Assembly (NCBI GenBank): GCA_019155205.2
Contig: JAHNZQ020003149.1
Span: 1,738,100-1,802,099, forward strand
DNA length: 64,000 nt
Source: Gracilaria vermiculophylla
Taxonomy: Eukaryota; Rhodophyta; Florideophyceae; Gracilariales; Gracilariaceae
Direction: 5' to 3'
Part shown: positions 10,116 to 19,982 of the stretch, in pieces
How positions within the stretch are numbered: position 1 is the stretch's first letter
Layout: the number at the start of each line of letters is the position of its first letter
Notes under the pieces: model-generated
What the model saw: the letters and a program-made list of their open reading frames with translations, nothing else
The model's database searches: none
What the model was told of the DNA's origin: nothing
Program-made: the position numbers and the translations under genes

Positions 10116-12005
10116 ATGAGCCACCTCTACTACGCGTACGGCGCTGAAAACGCGGCTGGCTCCCCTCCCTCCGTCCATCCCCCACCTCCTCCCCATCGCC
10201 GCTCCCCCCAGGCATGGTCCGTCGACCCTCGTCGTGCCGCCGCCCCGCTCCCGCTTTCTCACTTCTCCGACTTGCCGCCCGCCCCTGCGCAGCCCCTCTC
10301 CTCCCCCCCCCCCATGAACTCGACGCGACCTGTGCCGCCCTCCTCTCGTCCCTCCCCCTACGACGATAATCTGTTTCACGTCATGGGAAAAGGCTTTGCA
10401 GACCCCTCACAACCACAGCCCGCCTCCTCGCCCACCCCGCGCCCTCTTCAACACCAGCAGCCCCCGTTCACACAATCGCTCGTCCCCCCGTCCGCCGTGT
10501 TCGATCCCAGCGAGTTTCCCTCGCTCGGAGCCGTGGGCGCTCACGTGTCCATGCAGCCCGTCGCCTCCTCTCTTTTGGATAACAACCCTGCCATTGACCA
10601 TAACCTCACCAACCCCTCACTGTCAGCGCCAAACCTTAACGCACTTGCACCCTATCAAGACTTGTACAGTCTAGGAGCGTACGCCGACTCTCGCGTCAAG
10701 GCCGTCGACGCCCTCACGGCATCGTCCGCGCCGTCAGAATTCAGCATGCAAAGCGAAGATTTCCCAGCGCTGGGCGGCGCCTCTGCTTCGGCCGCCCTGC
10801 GCCACGGCAACGCCTCGCCCGCCATACCCAACGGAGCCTATCACATCGACAGCTCATCGCTGCGCGCCTCGCTGCAAAAGGCGCCCTTAACTGAATCCTT
10901 CTACGACCGCAAGCTTTCTGCCGCCTCCTCGCAAGCGCACACCGTGCTGGGCAGAGCGAACGCAAGACAAGAAGCTGCCAGAATGGCGCAAACAAGTGCG
11001 CGTGTGCCCAATGGGTTGACGACCGCAGACGCCATCAGCTCGTTGCAGCAGCTGCACCAGGCGGCCAGCGCGCACGTGGGCGCGCAGCAGCAAGCGTTTC
11101 GAGATGGGCGCGCCTCTTCGCCAACACGGGCCGCCACCGGCGGTGCGGCCAACGGTGCGCAGCTTGAGCACATGCGCTCGCGACCAGGCGACTTGGAAAA
11201 GAGGTTTGAGCAATACGACGCGCTTGACTCGAGAGAGGCGCCGTCACGGCAAACGCTGCCTTCACAAATATCGAAACCCATGGTGCAGCAGGAGAGCCGC
11301 TTTTCTCGATCGCGCATGGCCAATGGTCAATCGGCGCCCATGTCGTCGGAGGCGCTCGCACTGGGTGCTCGAAGCAGGGCGGGCGCAGCTCATGATCCCA
11401 ACCTGAGAACGTCTGGCCCATTTCGCTCGGACAAGTTTGGCATGTTGTCTCTGTTGCCACTTGTGTGCTCTGGCGGGCACATGACAAGAAAAGAGCGGGT
11501 GTTGGCGATTGGCATTGATCTGACGGCGCTCGGGCTGAATCTGAACTCTCATGAGCCTTTGTACAAGACGTTCCACACGCCGTGGGAGGGTGGGCAGGGG
11601 AAAGCGGGCGATGGCGACTTTGGGGCGTGCTCTGCAAAGGGCGCGGAGCCGGAGTATAGGTTACCTACGTGCTACTACATGCAGCCGCCTGCGTTGCGAA
11701 CAAACCACTTTAGCAAGTTCCAACTGGAGACGCTGTTTTATATATTCTACATCATGCCGCATGATGTGCTGCAACTTCTTGCGGCTGTGGAGTTGTACAA
11801 GCGCAAATGGAGATATCACAAGGCGCTCAAACTGTGGTTCACGTGTGAACTGGAGGCAAGCAGCGGGTACGAGGGGGGGTATATTTACTTTGACATCAAG
11901 TCTTGGGGGAAGAGGGAGTTCCATGAAGTGAACGACAATCAGTCATTCATCAAGGGGTTCATGACTGAGGAGGAGCTGGCGTGCGTGAAGATCCCTCCGT
12001 TGTAG
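10116..12005 (+). CDS. NOT2: CCR4-NOT complex subunit 2 (NOT2/CNOT2)
   Basis: Structural subunit of the CCR4-NOT deadenylase, which shortens mRNA poly(A) tails and represses transcripts. 629 aa from the first ATG after the poly-C block (MSHLYYAYGAENAAG). Residues about 1-420 are Pro/Ser/Ala-rich and disordered, with two FPSLGA/FPALGG motifs typical of CNOT2 N-termini (SEFPSLGA, SEDFPALGG). Residues about 430-629 form the NOT2/3/5 domain: KFGMLSLLPLV, DLTALGLNLNS, ETLFYIFYIMPHDVLQLL, AAVELYKRKWRYHK. The human protein is 540 aa. The start is uncertain because the adjoining assembly is corrupt and the frame stays open into it; an upstream exon could be missing. Confidence 0.93.
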   Translation: MSHLYYAYGAENAAGSPPSVHPPPPPHRRSPQAWSVDPRRAAAPLPLSHFSDLPPAPAQPLSSPPPMNSTRPVPPSSRPSPYDDNLFHVMGKGFADPSQPQPASSPTPRPLQHQQPPFTQSLVPPSAVFDPSEFPSLGAVGAHVSMQPVASSLLDNNPAIDHNLTNPSLSAPNLNALAPYQDLYSLGAYADSRVKAVDALTASSAPSEFSMQSEDFPALGGASASAALRHGNASPAIPNGAYHIDSSSLRASLQKAPLTESFYDRKLSAASSQAHTVLGRANARQEAARMAQTSARVPNGLTTADAISSLQQLHQAASAHVGAQQQAFRDGRASSPTRAATGGAANGAQLEHMRSRPGDLEKRFEQYDALDSREAPSRQTLPSQISKPMVQQESRFSRSRMANGQSAPMSSEALALGARSRAGAAHDPNLRTSGPFRSDKFGMLSLLPLVCSGGHMTRKERVLAIGIDLTALGLNLNSHEPLYKTFHTPWEGGQGKAGDGDFGACSAKGAEPEYRLPTCYYMQPPALRTNHFSKFQLETLFYIFYIMPHDVLQLLAAVELYKRKWRYHKALKLWFTCELEASSGYEGGYIYFDIKSWGKREFHEVNDNQSFIKGFMTEEELACVKIPPL

Positions 12006-12252
12006 GGGAATGTGCGGAGAGCACAAGAGCATGCAGTAAAGCTAAGGGCAGCGCGCTGCGTGGTGCGCCGACACCAGTTGTGCGCCGCCGGCCATTAAGT
12101 GAGACACATGACGCCTTTTGACGTTAAAACCGTCGCGAAGCTGACGTACGTGAGCTTACTGTACGGTGACGCACGGATTGGGGAGCGCCCTTTTGTTTAT
12201 GTTTTTCGGCGGGCGCCGCGACGGGTTGCTTGCGGGTAGGGAGCTCTCAAAC

Positions 12253-13191
12253 ATGGCGGCGGGCAAGGCAGGGGCGGCGGCGTTTGGCGACGGCGGCGGC
12301 GCGTGGCTGGCGCTGGGCGCGGCGCCCACGATCGGCGCGGCGGTGCAGCAGGCGACGCGCATGCTGGCGCGGCAGCGCGTGCCCGAGCCGGCCGCCAGCG
12401 CGCAGCACCTGGCCGCGCACTGCTTCGGCGCGGGGCGCGCGCGCGGGCGCGCGTGGGTGCGGCGCAGCGGCGCGCGCGCGCCGCCGCGCGAGCTGGCGCG
12501 CTTCGCGCGGCTGTGCGCCGCGCGCGCGCGCCGCCGCACCCCCGTGCAGTACCTCGTGGGCGACTGGGACTTCCACGCCGTCACGCTGCGCGTGCGCGCG
12601 CCCGTGCTCATCCCGCGCCCCGAGACCGAGCTGCTGGTGGAGCTGGTGCTGGCCGACGTGCGCCGCGCCGCCGCGCGCATCCTGGACGTGGGCTGCGGCA
12701 GCGGCGCCATCCTGCTGGCGCTGCTGCACGCGCGCCGCGGCTGGCGCGCCACCGGCGTGGACGCCAGCGCGCACGCCGTCAAGCTCAGCGCGCACAACGC
12801 GCAGCTGCTGCGCGTGCAGTCGCGCGCGCGCATCGTGCACGCGCGCGTGAGCGACCTGCCGCGCGACCTGCACCACGCCCCGTTTGACGCGCTGGTGTGC
12901 AACCCGCCGTACATCCCCGCGCGCGACATGCACGCGCTGGAGCCGGAGGTCAAGCACCACGAAGACTTTGGCGCGCTGTGCGGCGGCGAGGACGGCTTGG
13001 ACGTGGTGCGCCAGGTGCTGCGAGCCGCACCGGCGCTGGTCAAGCCGGGCGGCAGCATCTGGTTGGAGGTGGACACATCGCACCCCAGCGTGTTGCAGGC
13101 CAGCAACTTTGACAACCTCGAGTTTGTGCGCGCGTACAACGACTTGAGCGGAAATGCGCGCTTCTGCCATTTCACGCGCTGCCTACAATAA
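12253..13191 (+). CDS. HEMK1: HemK/PrmC-family release factor glutamine N5-methyltransferase
   Basis: SAM-dependent enzyme that methylates the Gln of the GGQ motif in peptide-release factors; organellar forms act in mitochondria or plastids. 312 aa. An N-terminal helical domain (about 15-105) leads to TPVQYLVGDWDF and the substrate loop VLIPRPETELLVELVL. The SAM-binding motif is ILDVGCGSGAILLAL (about residues 140-155), and the catalytic NPPY motif is at about residue 216 (CNPPYIPARD). Start: the ATG at 12253 has a good context (AAACATGG); an earlier in-frame ATG at 12199 would add 18 residues. The gene body is extremely GC-rich (long runs of GCGCGC), much more than the genes at 45-60 kb. No clear presequence is seen, so its compartment is unresolved. 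Confidence 0.92.
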   Translation: MAAGKAGAAAFGDGGGAWLALGAAPTIGAAVQQATRMLARQRVPEPAASAQHLAAHCFGAGRARGRAWVRRSGARAPPRELARFARLCAARARRRTPVQYLVGDWDFHAVTLRVRAPVLIPRPETELLVELVLADVRRAAARILDVGCGSGAILLALLHARRGWRATGVDASAHAVKLSAHNAQLLRVQSRARIVHARVSDLPRDLHHAPFDALVCNPPYIPARDMHALEPEVKHHEDFGALCGGEDGLDVVRQVLRAAPALVKPGGSIWLEVDTSHPSVLQASNFDNLEFVRAYNDLSGNARFCHFTRCLQ

Positions 13192-13876
13192 CAATGGGTA
13201 CAGTAAAAAGGGCAAAAAGGGTGCCAAGCACAGCACAAGAGACTCAATTCACTCTGAATCATTTATCGGACAAGTTTGCACACAGATAGTAGGTAAGACT
13301 CACACGGGCACACACACATATGTTAGCACGCAGCACACACCAAGAGACGGCGCTTGTCCAAAAGTACTTTTTGGAGCTAAGAGAGCGAAAGTAGGCGATG
13401 CCAAAAGCACAGCGAGCGCAACAAGAGCGCTGTGGCGTTGAGCTTTGACATGCAACGAGACAGGAGAACACAAGGCGACAGACAGAGAAGCGAACTGGTA
13501 GATGAGATGGTGACATGACTCGCTCCTAGAACAGCCAAAGCAATCAAAGACAGCCACAGGCACAACCCAAACACGGTTGTGTACTTCATTTCATACACAC
13601 ACAAACACACACACACAGGGCGCTATGTCAGAGCGCAGGGGGGGGGGAGGGGAGAAGGGGCGCACATAAGAGGGAAACAAAGGTTGCTAGAGTATAATTT
13701 GTAACATCAGCAGAGGTGACAATTATATCTGCAACAAGACAGAAACACACTCTCCTCTACATGAAAAGGGGGCCGAGACACGGAGCAAGTGGGGCAAGCA
13801 AGAGGTGAGGAGAGACAGAGACAGAGAGACAGACATGAAGGAGAGAAAGGAGAGAAAGGGCGAGGCGTGTCGCAAG
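13192..13876. other. Convergent intergenic region between HEMK1 and the RRM gene
   Basis: 685 bp holding two 3' UTRs. It contains a CA microsatellite (about 13,592-13,618), a G run near 13,640-13,652 and a purine-rich GAGA stretch (about 13,800-13,860). No gene seen. Confidence 0.6.
13592..13618. repeat. CA dinucleotide microsatellite
   Basis: Run of ACACACAC with one interruption (CACAAACAC), in the 3' flank shared by two convergent genes. Confidence 0.8.
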
Positions 13877-14146
13877 TTAACGGCGCTGAGAAGACGCGAC
13901 GTCGACACGAATAGCACGATTATCCAAGAGATAGCCGTTCATCTTCTCGATGGCGGAGGTGGCGTTCTCAGGGGAGGAGAAAGTGACGAAACCGAAGCCA
14001 CGACTCCTGCCGGTGTACTTGTCAAAAATGACCTTGGCTTCGAGAACATTTCCCACGCCCTCGTTGAAGGCAGCGAACAGGTTGTCGTCCGTGGTATTCC
14101 AGGACAAGTTTCCGACGAAGAGGCGGGTTCCGGGATCTGACGACAT
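13877..14146 (-). CDS. Small single-RRM RNA-binding protein
   Basis: 89 aa, almost entirely one RNA-recognition motif. RNP2 is LFVGNL, near the N-terminus (TRLFVGNLSWNT), and RNP1 is RGFGFVTF with its aromatic residues in place. The domain closes with AIEKMNGYLLDNRAIRVDVA. The start at 14146 is the first ATG; longer in-frame extensions begin only at GTG. The layout resembles glycine-rich RNA-binding proteins of plants and algae but lacks the glycine tail, ending in SSQRR. Likely roles are mRNA binding in nucleus, cytosol or an organelle; nothing decides among these. The 5' flank carries a tandem GC-box repeat at about 14,187-14,221. Confidence 0.88.
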   Translation of the reverse strand: MSSDPGTRLFVGNLSWNTTDDNLFAAFNEGVGNVLEAKVIFDKYTGRSRGFGFVTFSSPENATSAIEKMNGYLLDNRAIRVDVASSQRR

Positions 14147-14901
14147 GGCGAAGACAAAGGGGGCGCGAGTGACACGAACGAGCGGCGAGGCGGGGCGGGC
14201 GGGGCGGGCGGGGCGGGCGGCGGCAGCGGCGAGCGACGACGGCGGACAGGGCGGGGCAAGGACGGGCGACGGCGCGGTGCGGCGGCGCAGTTTGAGCGCG
14301 CCCGCCGCCGGCACACCGGCTCAAAAAGGCGCCACAGCGCGCGGATCACGCGCTGCGCCCAAAAATCTGCCGCAACGACCGAAAACAAACGAAAAAAAAA
14401 CGGACCGCGGCACGTGGCCGCGTGGCGCCGTGTGCGGCGTGGCACGGTGCGCGCGGTGGCGCGTGCGCCTCGCAGCGCGCGCGCGGCGCGCACGGCGCGT
14501 GCAAGCTGCGCTGTGGCTGACGCCGCGCGTGCGCCGCCTCGTTGCCGCGTCGGCTGACATATCGCTGCCGCCCCGTCGCACGCCACCCGCCGCAGGTGCC
14601 CCATTTGGGCGCTTTCGGCACTATCTCGCCGTCGCGCGCGTATCTCAGCTGAGCAATTCACCCGCTCTTCAACGTACTGCGCTTTCCGCGCCCGCCGCCG
14701 CGCACGTCCTGCAAGGCGTGTGTGGCCCCGTCAAGTGGCGCCCCACGCTGCTCTCCGCGCGCCCTCCGCTGTGTATAACAAGCGTAACCCGTCTCTCCGC
14801 CGCGCGCCCGCCCCGGCTGCACAACTCCCCCACCTCCCCCTTCGCACACTCACCGTACCCGCTTCCTTCCCCCGCTTGCGTTCACTGCGTCCGTCTCTGT
14901 C
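14147..14901. promoter_or_regulatory. Divergent promoter region, RRM protein and four-helix membrane protein
   Basis: 755 bp of very GC-rich DNA between divergent genes. It starts with four tandem copies of a GGGGCGGGC-type unit (about 14,187-14,221), which could bind zinc-finger factors or fold as a G-quadruplex on the plus strand. TATAA at 14,774-14,778 lies about 125 bp before the membrane-protein ATG and might be its TATA box. Functions are inferred. Confidence 0.45.
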
Positions 14902-15396
14902 ATGGTGGAAATTAACACGCATCACCTCTTCACCCTGCTCTACGCCTTCGTGTCCCTTTTCTCAGTTTCCGTCTTTGGCGTTGCCGCCGAAGCATGTGAT
15001 TTGGTTCCCTCCTGCCCCGGTCGGGTGAAGGCCATCATAGCATTTGCAGTCTTCGTCTTTCTGCTATCCTCTGTCATGCTTATTTTGCAGATGTTGCGTC
15101 TGGACATGGCCGACTCCCTCCACATCTTCCTCGCTCCCCTACTCTTTGCCATCAACACTGTCGTTGCTGCGCTCAGCATCTCCCCTAGAACCCCCATCTC
15201 CTCCACATTTGCAATCGAGCTTACGTGGTGGACTGAGGTGTGCTGTCTCTTGCTCGTTTTCCTCGCAGTTTCGGACAGGTCCGCCGCCCCAACAGACAAG
15301 CCGGGCCTGGAATACCCCTCCCCCACATCGCTCAACCACTCGCAAACAACCTCGCCCATCGACACCCCTGCCGACACCACTGTCCCCAACGTGTGA
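14902..15396 (+). CDS. Four-transmembrane protein of unknown function
   Basis: 164 aa with four hydrophobic segments at about 8-28, 44-65, 71-92 and 105-125, then a hydrophilic Ser/Thr/Pro-rich tail of about 35 residues. A loop between helices 1 and 2 has two Cys (EACDLVPSCPG) that could form a disulphide. The size and 4-TM layout recall MARVEL- and CASP-like membrane proteins, but the diagnostic charged residues of those families are not evident, so no family is assigned. Good start context (GTCATGG). Confidence 0.65.
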   Translation: MVEINTHHLFTLLYAFVSLFSVSVFGVAAEACDLVPSCPGRVKAIIAFAVFVFLLSSVMLILQMLRLDMADSLHIFLAPLLFAINTVVAALSISPRTPISSTFAIELTWWTEVCCLLLVFLAVSDRSAAPTDKPGLEYPSPTSLNHSQTTSPIDTPADTTVPNV

Positions 15397-16026
15397 GCTT
15401 CACCACTTGCTCTGTCTTGTTACATGTAGTTGTGCTTTTTTTTCGACTTTTAAAACTCTCTTGCCTCCTGTTCATTACACCTCTGTTTCGATCCCATCCC
15501 GACTTGTAAGGCGATGCGCCTTGCCGCCCCGCCCCGTCACTGCCCGATCTGTTGGCGCATCCCTTGCCCTGCTCTCGCTCCCTATCAAATGCTTCACAGC
15601 ATCTTGCGCTGAGTCCGCTACAGAGAGGCGCTTCGTAGCCTGGTCCATTTGTGCGGTAAACTCCACTTGAACCGCTTTGCTTCTAGGCCCTGCGAGTCAC
15701 ACTATCGCACCCCGAGCGGCGAACGGTCAACAAGCAACCTGCTTGGAGCGCCAAATAAGTCGGCCACTTACAGTGTAACTACCTTACCTCTTCAACTCTG
15801 CAGCGCCAAACCTCGAGTGGTCCGATTTGGCCCCCGCTTCGTTGGGCTACTTGACGGTAATGTAACTGCGGGGGAGCAATCAACCGCCATAGTGGTTCAT
15901 TGCTCAAGTAACGTATCATTGCTCTCGCTATGCGCTCACTACCACCCGCACCACCAAACATTTGTAACAAACAATAACAAGAGCGTTCCGCGTTCGGAAC
16001 TCCCTTCGTTTTGCACCCATTTTAGT
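15397..16026. other. Intergenic region before the ENT gene
   Basis: 630 bp holding the 3' UTR of the membrane-protein gene and the promoter of the transporter gene. The transporter frame stays open back to 15,649 but lacks an ATG and family similarity there. Nothing else recognised. Confidence 0.5.
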
Positions 16027-17226
16027 ATGGAAAACGGAAACGATCCACAACTCGCCATCCCTCTGGTCTCCAAGTCACAATCTCCAAGCGCTGCCACCAC
16101 GCCTCCAAAACTCTATGCCACATTCTTCATGCTCGGCCTGGGCGCGCTCTTGCCTTGGAACGCCATTCTTTCATCCTTGGATTATTATGCAGCCATTCAC
16201 AAACAAATCCCCATCGCCCAATACCTGACCAATTTCTACACAGCCCCGTTGATGGCTTCTGGCCTTCTCCCGCTTACGGGCTTGCCGTTCCGAACCACCT
16301 TATGCGTCTTCACGGGTTTCAGCTGCCTAGCCGCCTTCACAACCGTCCTGCCGTGCGTTGGCCATAGCTTGGGCGCCACAGCAATCGTTGTCAGCTTGAT
16401 GGGTTTATGCGGCGGTTTGTTGCAAAGTTTGCTCTTTGGCGCCATGAACTACTTCCCGGGAGGTGTCACAACCACCGCGTTTAATGCTGGTTCTGGTGCC
16501 GCAAGTGCACTTATAGTTGCCTTGCGCATTCTCACACGCCTCGCCGTGGGCGCTGAAGATACTGCCGAGTCCATGAAAAATGGCGTTCGTCTGTTCTTTA
16601 CGATTTGCACCTTCATTAGTATTGCCTGTGTGCTGTTGTTTCGCAACCTAACGAAAACACATGAATACCAAGCAGTTCCCAAGTCGTCTGCTATCCAACT
16701 CACTGCCGCTTATGACACACTACTTGATATCGCGGAGCCCGCCACATGTTTGTTTCTTTGTTACTTTGGGACGTTGATGCTTTTTCCTGGCATTTTCACT
16801 CAGATACCAATTAAACTTCGTGACGACAGCGCCGGGTCTTGGTTTCCACTGATTGCTGTCGCCTCCCTGTCATTTGGAGATACTGCAGGGCGGCTACTTT
16901 TTTCGCGAGAGCTCGTGCTGTTCTACCCTCAAGCGCTCACCTGGATCAGTTGTGTCAGACTAATTGTGCTCCCATTCCACGTACTGCAATGGATCAATGG
17001 GTTACCAGTCACGTTCGCGCTTGCGTACGGCACTGTTTTCTTTCACGGGTTTCTCAACGGCTTCATCATGAACATGGCCTTCGTACACGCTCCCTCGAAG
17101 ACTTCGGAAGACCGACTCGACACTGCTGGTAAGTTGATGTTTGCCATGTTAATCTCTGGTATTTTCCTGGGCAGCTTTGCCGGCTGGTCGTTGAACTGGC
17201 TATTGAGATCCTTCAAGCTTTTGTGA
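16027..17226 (+). CDS. Equilibrative nucleoside transporter (ENT/SLC29 family)
   Basis: Membrane carrier moving nucleosides or nucleobases. 399 aa, about 11 hydrophobic helices, within the usual 400-460 aa. The hallmark LPWNAILSSLDYY lies at the end of helix 1. The glycine-rich helix 4/5 region (MGLCGGLLQSLLFGAMNYFP) and the helix 8 block (FGDTAGRLLFSRE, compare FDWLGR in other ENTs) are also present. A short hydrophilic N-terminus and a moderate cytosolic loop between helices 6 and 7 are as expected. Start: ATG 16027 (MENGNDPQLAIPLV); the frame is open upstream but without an ATG. Location (plasma membrane or vacuole) and substrate cannot be read from the sequence. No intron. Confidence 0.9.
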   Translation: MENGNDPQLAIPLVSKSQSPSAATTPPKLYATFFMLGLGALLPWNAILSSLDYYAAIHKQIPIAQYLTNFYTAPLMASGLLPLTGLPFRTTLCVFTGFSCLAAFTTVLPCVGHSLGATAIVVSLMGLCGGLLQSLLFGAMNYFPGGVTTTAFNAGSGAASALIVALRILTRLAVGAEDTAESMKNGVRLFFTICTFISIACVLLFRNLTKTHEYQAVPKSSAIQLTAAYDTLLDIAEPATCLFLCYFGTLMLFPGIFTQIPIKLRDDSAGSWFPLIAVASLSFGDTAGRLLFSRELVLFYPQALTWISCVRLIVLPFHVLQWINGLPVTFALAYGTVFFHGFLNGFIMNMAFVHAPSKTSEDRLDTAGKLMFAMLISGIFLGSFAGWSLNWLLRSFKLL

Positions 17227-18105
17227 TTTTTTCCATGAACACATACGCACGCGTCGCAGTGAGTGTGCAAGCATTTCTCTACTCGCACATGTCATCCTGA
17301 ATCGTGTTCTGTATTATAAGTAATGTTCTCAAACAAAAAAAAGTTTCCCGTTTCGCTATGAGCTGAGATTTCTTGTCGTCACGGTTCCGCACACCTGAGC
17401 CGATAAGGATTGCCGCACAGGCCACAAGTTACGACACATGTCCCTCCCTCCCCCGAAACTGGTATTTTTATTTGTTTTCATCCGCCCGGCGTCACGCACA
17501 TGCGACCTCGATCAACTTGGGAGACATTCTCCCAAGGTTGTCCCCATGCCCTCAGAACATAAATATCGACTTTATTGTCGCGGAGGATTGCCTTGTCGGG
17601 CTCGGGTCCTCATTTGTACATCACAATGTTGGCTTCTTGGAATCCATTCTACTATGGAGTTGCAATGTTCTACTGCAGTCCTTGTTGGCTACCCCGAAAT
17701 GCCTTTCCCCCCTTTTTTTTGTACCTATCCTTTGTTCCGAGTGTCCTTTGTCATCTCCTTAAGTTTCAACCATGGTGTTTGCTGTCAGAAAGGGCATTAA
17801 CTCCCGTTCAACACATTTTTTCAGTCAAACGTGAATCTAGAAAAGTCTCACTGGCTCTTCTAGATATGCCGTTCGTGAAGAGTCCTCCAAAATTCCGCAT
17901 TGCTCCAAGTTGTGTTAAATAGCGTTATAACTTGCATTTAAGTTATAAGTACGATAAAAGTACCGAGGTCTTTTTTTCCCCGTTTGTTCAGCTATTCGGA
18001 TGTGCCTCTCACTCGCTCAATGATTGTACAATGTCAACCCATGGTGGGAGCCCTCAGGTTCCTCATTATTCTTGACTTGATTGAAATGATGCTCTCGGCG
18101 AGTTG
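17227..18105. other. Gene-free convergent region
   Basis: 879 bp between the ENT gene (+) and the FSP1-like gene (-). It contains both 3' UTRs and only short unrelated open frames. I see no RNA gene or repeat. Confidence 0.55.
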
Positions 18106-19526
18106 CTAATCCACTGCAGGACGACTCGCAGACTTGGAAAGCAGTTGGAGTAAACCAGCAAATACGTAGGTGATGTATTCCAAATTGCGAAAGACAAACG
18201 CCCATAACCCATCAACTCGGGCGGACCGAACACCCAGAAATTCAATCACAGCCTTGAACAACGCCGGAAGCTTCCCGCAAAGAACTAGAGGACCTAAACA
18301 GAGAATCCCATCATACTTGTACAAACTGATAACGAATAATCGAGGAAATCGACCAAACGGAAAGACGTTTCCTGGGTACTGTCTCATTTTCGTTGATGGC
18401 CTTGTAATCAGACGTTCACCGCGCATTCTTCTCATCAAGTTAAAGGCTGCCAACTTCCCTGCTTCCTCAGCGGCGTAAGCTGTTTTCTCACATCCCAAAC
18501 CGTCTAGATCTAGTTCCCCATTTACATGCGCCGCATCTCCCGCGACGAAAAAATGAGGGACATCCCACATTTGCAAAGTGTTTTGGACCGCTATAGAGCC
18601 GTCCGTGCGGACGAACTTCTCTTCGACAACGCCACCAGCCACCAAGGCCTCCGCTGCGCTATTTGATTTGGCACCGCAACAATCGAAGACAAGTTGTGCA
18701 CGTACCATGATCGATGGGTCTGAATCAGAAACATATTGCAAGACACCATCATCGTCCACCACGTCAGGTCTGAGTCGCGCGTAAACAATATTAACTCCAC
18801 GTTGACAAAGCCACTTGGCGGCGAACTTTCCCGCTCTTTCGGGAAGACGGGGCAGTAAACCTCTTCTGGAACATGCCAATGTTATACAAATGTTCTTGTG
18901 TGTTTTTAAGAGAGACGTTAGTTCTGCACACAGCTCCACCCCGGCCGGTCCTCCTCCAACAACGAGAATTCTGCATAATGACAACGAAAGGGGAAGAAAG
19001 CAATTGTCAGAGGCCAATAGTTTGGTCAAATCCTTCAACACACACAACTTTGAGCTTTCGGGGAGGCTTTCACATACTCTTTAGCATCCATACACCTCAA
19101 GTGGTATTGCTCCAACTCGTAATGGCGTTTCTGAATTGAGCAGATTTCATCGTGCGTATAACCCGAACGGATAGGTTGAGCGTATGAAACTCCTGTTGCC
19201 CAGATGCAATAATCAAAAGGAACTGAGATATACGTGATACGATTCTGGTCACGTCGCTTGATTGTAGCCTCTGTCGGGGTGATTAGTGTCACTCTTCCGG
19301 CAGCAAATATTCTTCCCTCGGGTTCGTCATGCGGAAAGGTGATGTTGTGGAGGTGGTTCGGCTGAACGATGCATCTCAGTACGGAAGGCGTGAACTCGAA
19401 AAACGGCTTCTCATCGACGTGAACCACTCGAAACTTATCCTCGTGGCCTTGTAGCGTGCGAACGGCGGCTCTTCCAGCAAAGCCGCCACCAACCACCAGG
19501 ATGGTGGGTTTCATCAGCGTCGGCAT
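18106..19526 (-). CDS. FSP1/AIFM2-like NAD(P)H quinone oxidoreductase, two exons
   Basis: FAD-dependent pyridine-nucleotide oxidoreductase of the AIFM2 (ferroptosis suppressor)/type II NADH dehydrogenase group, which reduces membrane quinones. Exons 19526-19078 and 18970-18106 (437 aa; human AIFM2 373). FAD-binding ILVVGGGFAGRAAVRTL is at the N-terminus. The second GxGxxG (ILVVGGGPAGVELCAEL) lies just after the splice, and the C-terminal FAD motif FFVAGDAAH comes later. The intron has donor GTATGT, CTGAC branch and CAG acceptor; the phase 2 join gives DAKE-ILVVGGG. The C-terminal extension has hydrophobic or amphipathic helices that may anchor it to a membrane. No clear transit peptide; the first ATG is 19526. 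Next gene upstream on the same strand is a plastid fibrillin, which hints at a plastoglobule or lipid-droplet role. Plant-type NDC1/NDA is an alternative. Confidence 0.85.
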
Positions 19527-19982
19527 TTCAGAAACTAGACGCCGCGGAACGGAAGCGCAAAGACACACGCGTGGCAACCTCCCAGGGCAGTCTGCTTCAT
19601 ACACACTTTCAGCAAGAAAGTGGCTGCGGCATCCTGCGCCCGTGCTTGAATGGGGCCTGAAGAGCTTGCTCTTTCGCCCGCACGAGAGACGTGCCTCTGA
19701 AGGAAAAGTGTGGGAATTGGGTGTGTTTCCCTACGCTAACCGAGGCTTGCTGAAAACCGTTTTTTCGTACTTGCCATGTGCACGCGCGCGCCTGACCCGC
19801 GGCCCAATAACATGCTACGAAAAATGCTGTTTCCCTCAACGTTTTTCAGGCCTGTGTTTGTGCCAAAAGCGCATCATGCATCGATTCTCTCAGCTCTGTT
19901 TGAAAGAATGGCGAATAAAATTGACAGAGTTTTACGAGTTTGTGTGTGCTACCTTGGCTGCTGTGCACAAAGTTGGTTTTGC
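19527..19982. other. Spacer between fibrillin and FSP1-like genes
   Basis: 456 bp between two minus-strand genes, holding the fibrillin 3' UTR and the FSP1-like promoter. No motif stands out. Confidence 0.5.

Noticed and set aside
8754..10379. 541-codon minus-strand frame and several plus-strand frames running through poly-Gly or poly-Pro
   Set aside because: They cross 100 N and poly-C runs that are an assembly artefact, and they are antisense to eL22 and CNOT2.
12156..13262. Long minus-strand and alternative plus-strand frames over HEMK1
   Set aside because: Shadows of a very GC-rich real gene, consisting of Ala/Arg/Cys low complexity.
15649..16026. N-terminal extension of the ENT frame
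   Set aside because: Contains no ATG and no membrane or targeting features; family similarity begins after ATG 16027.
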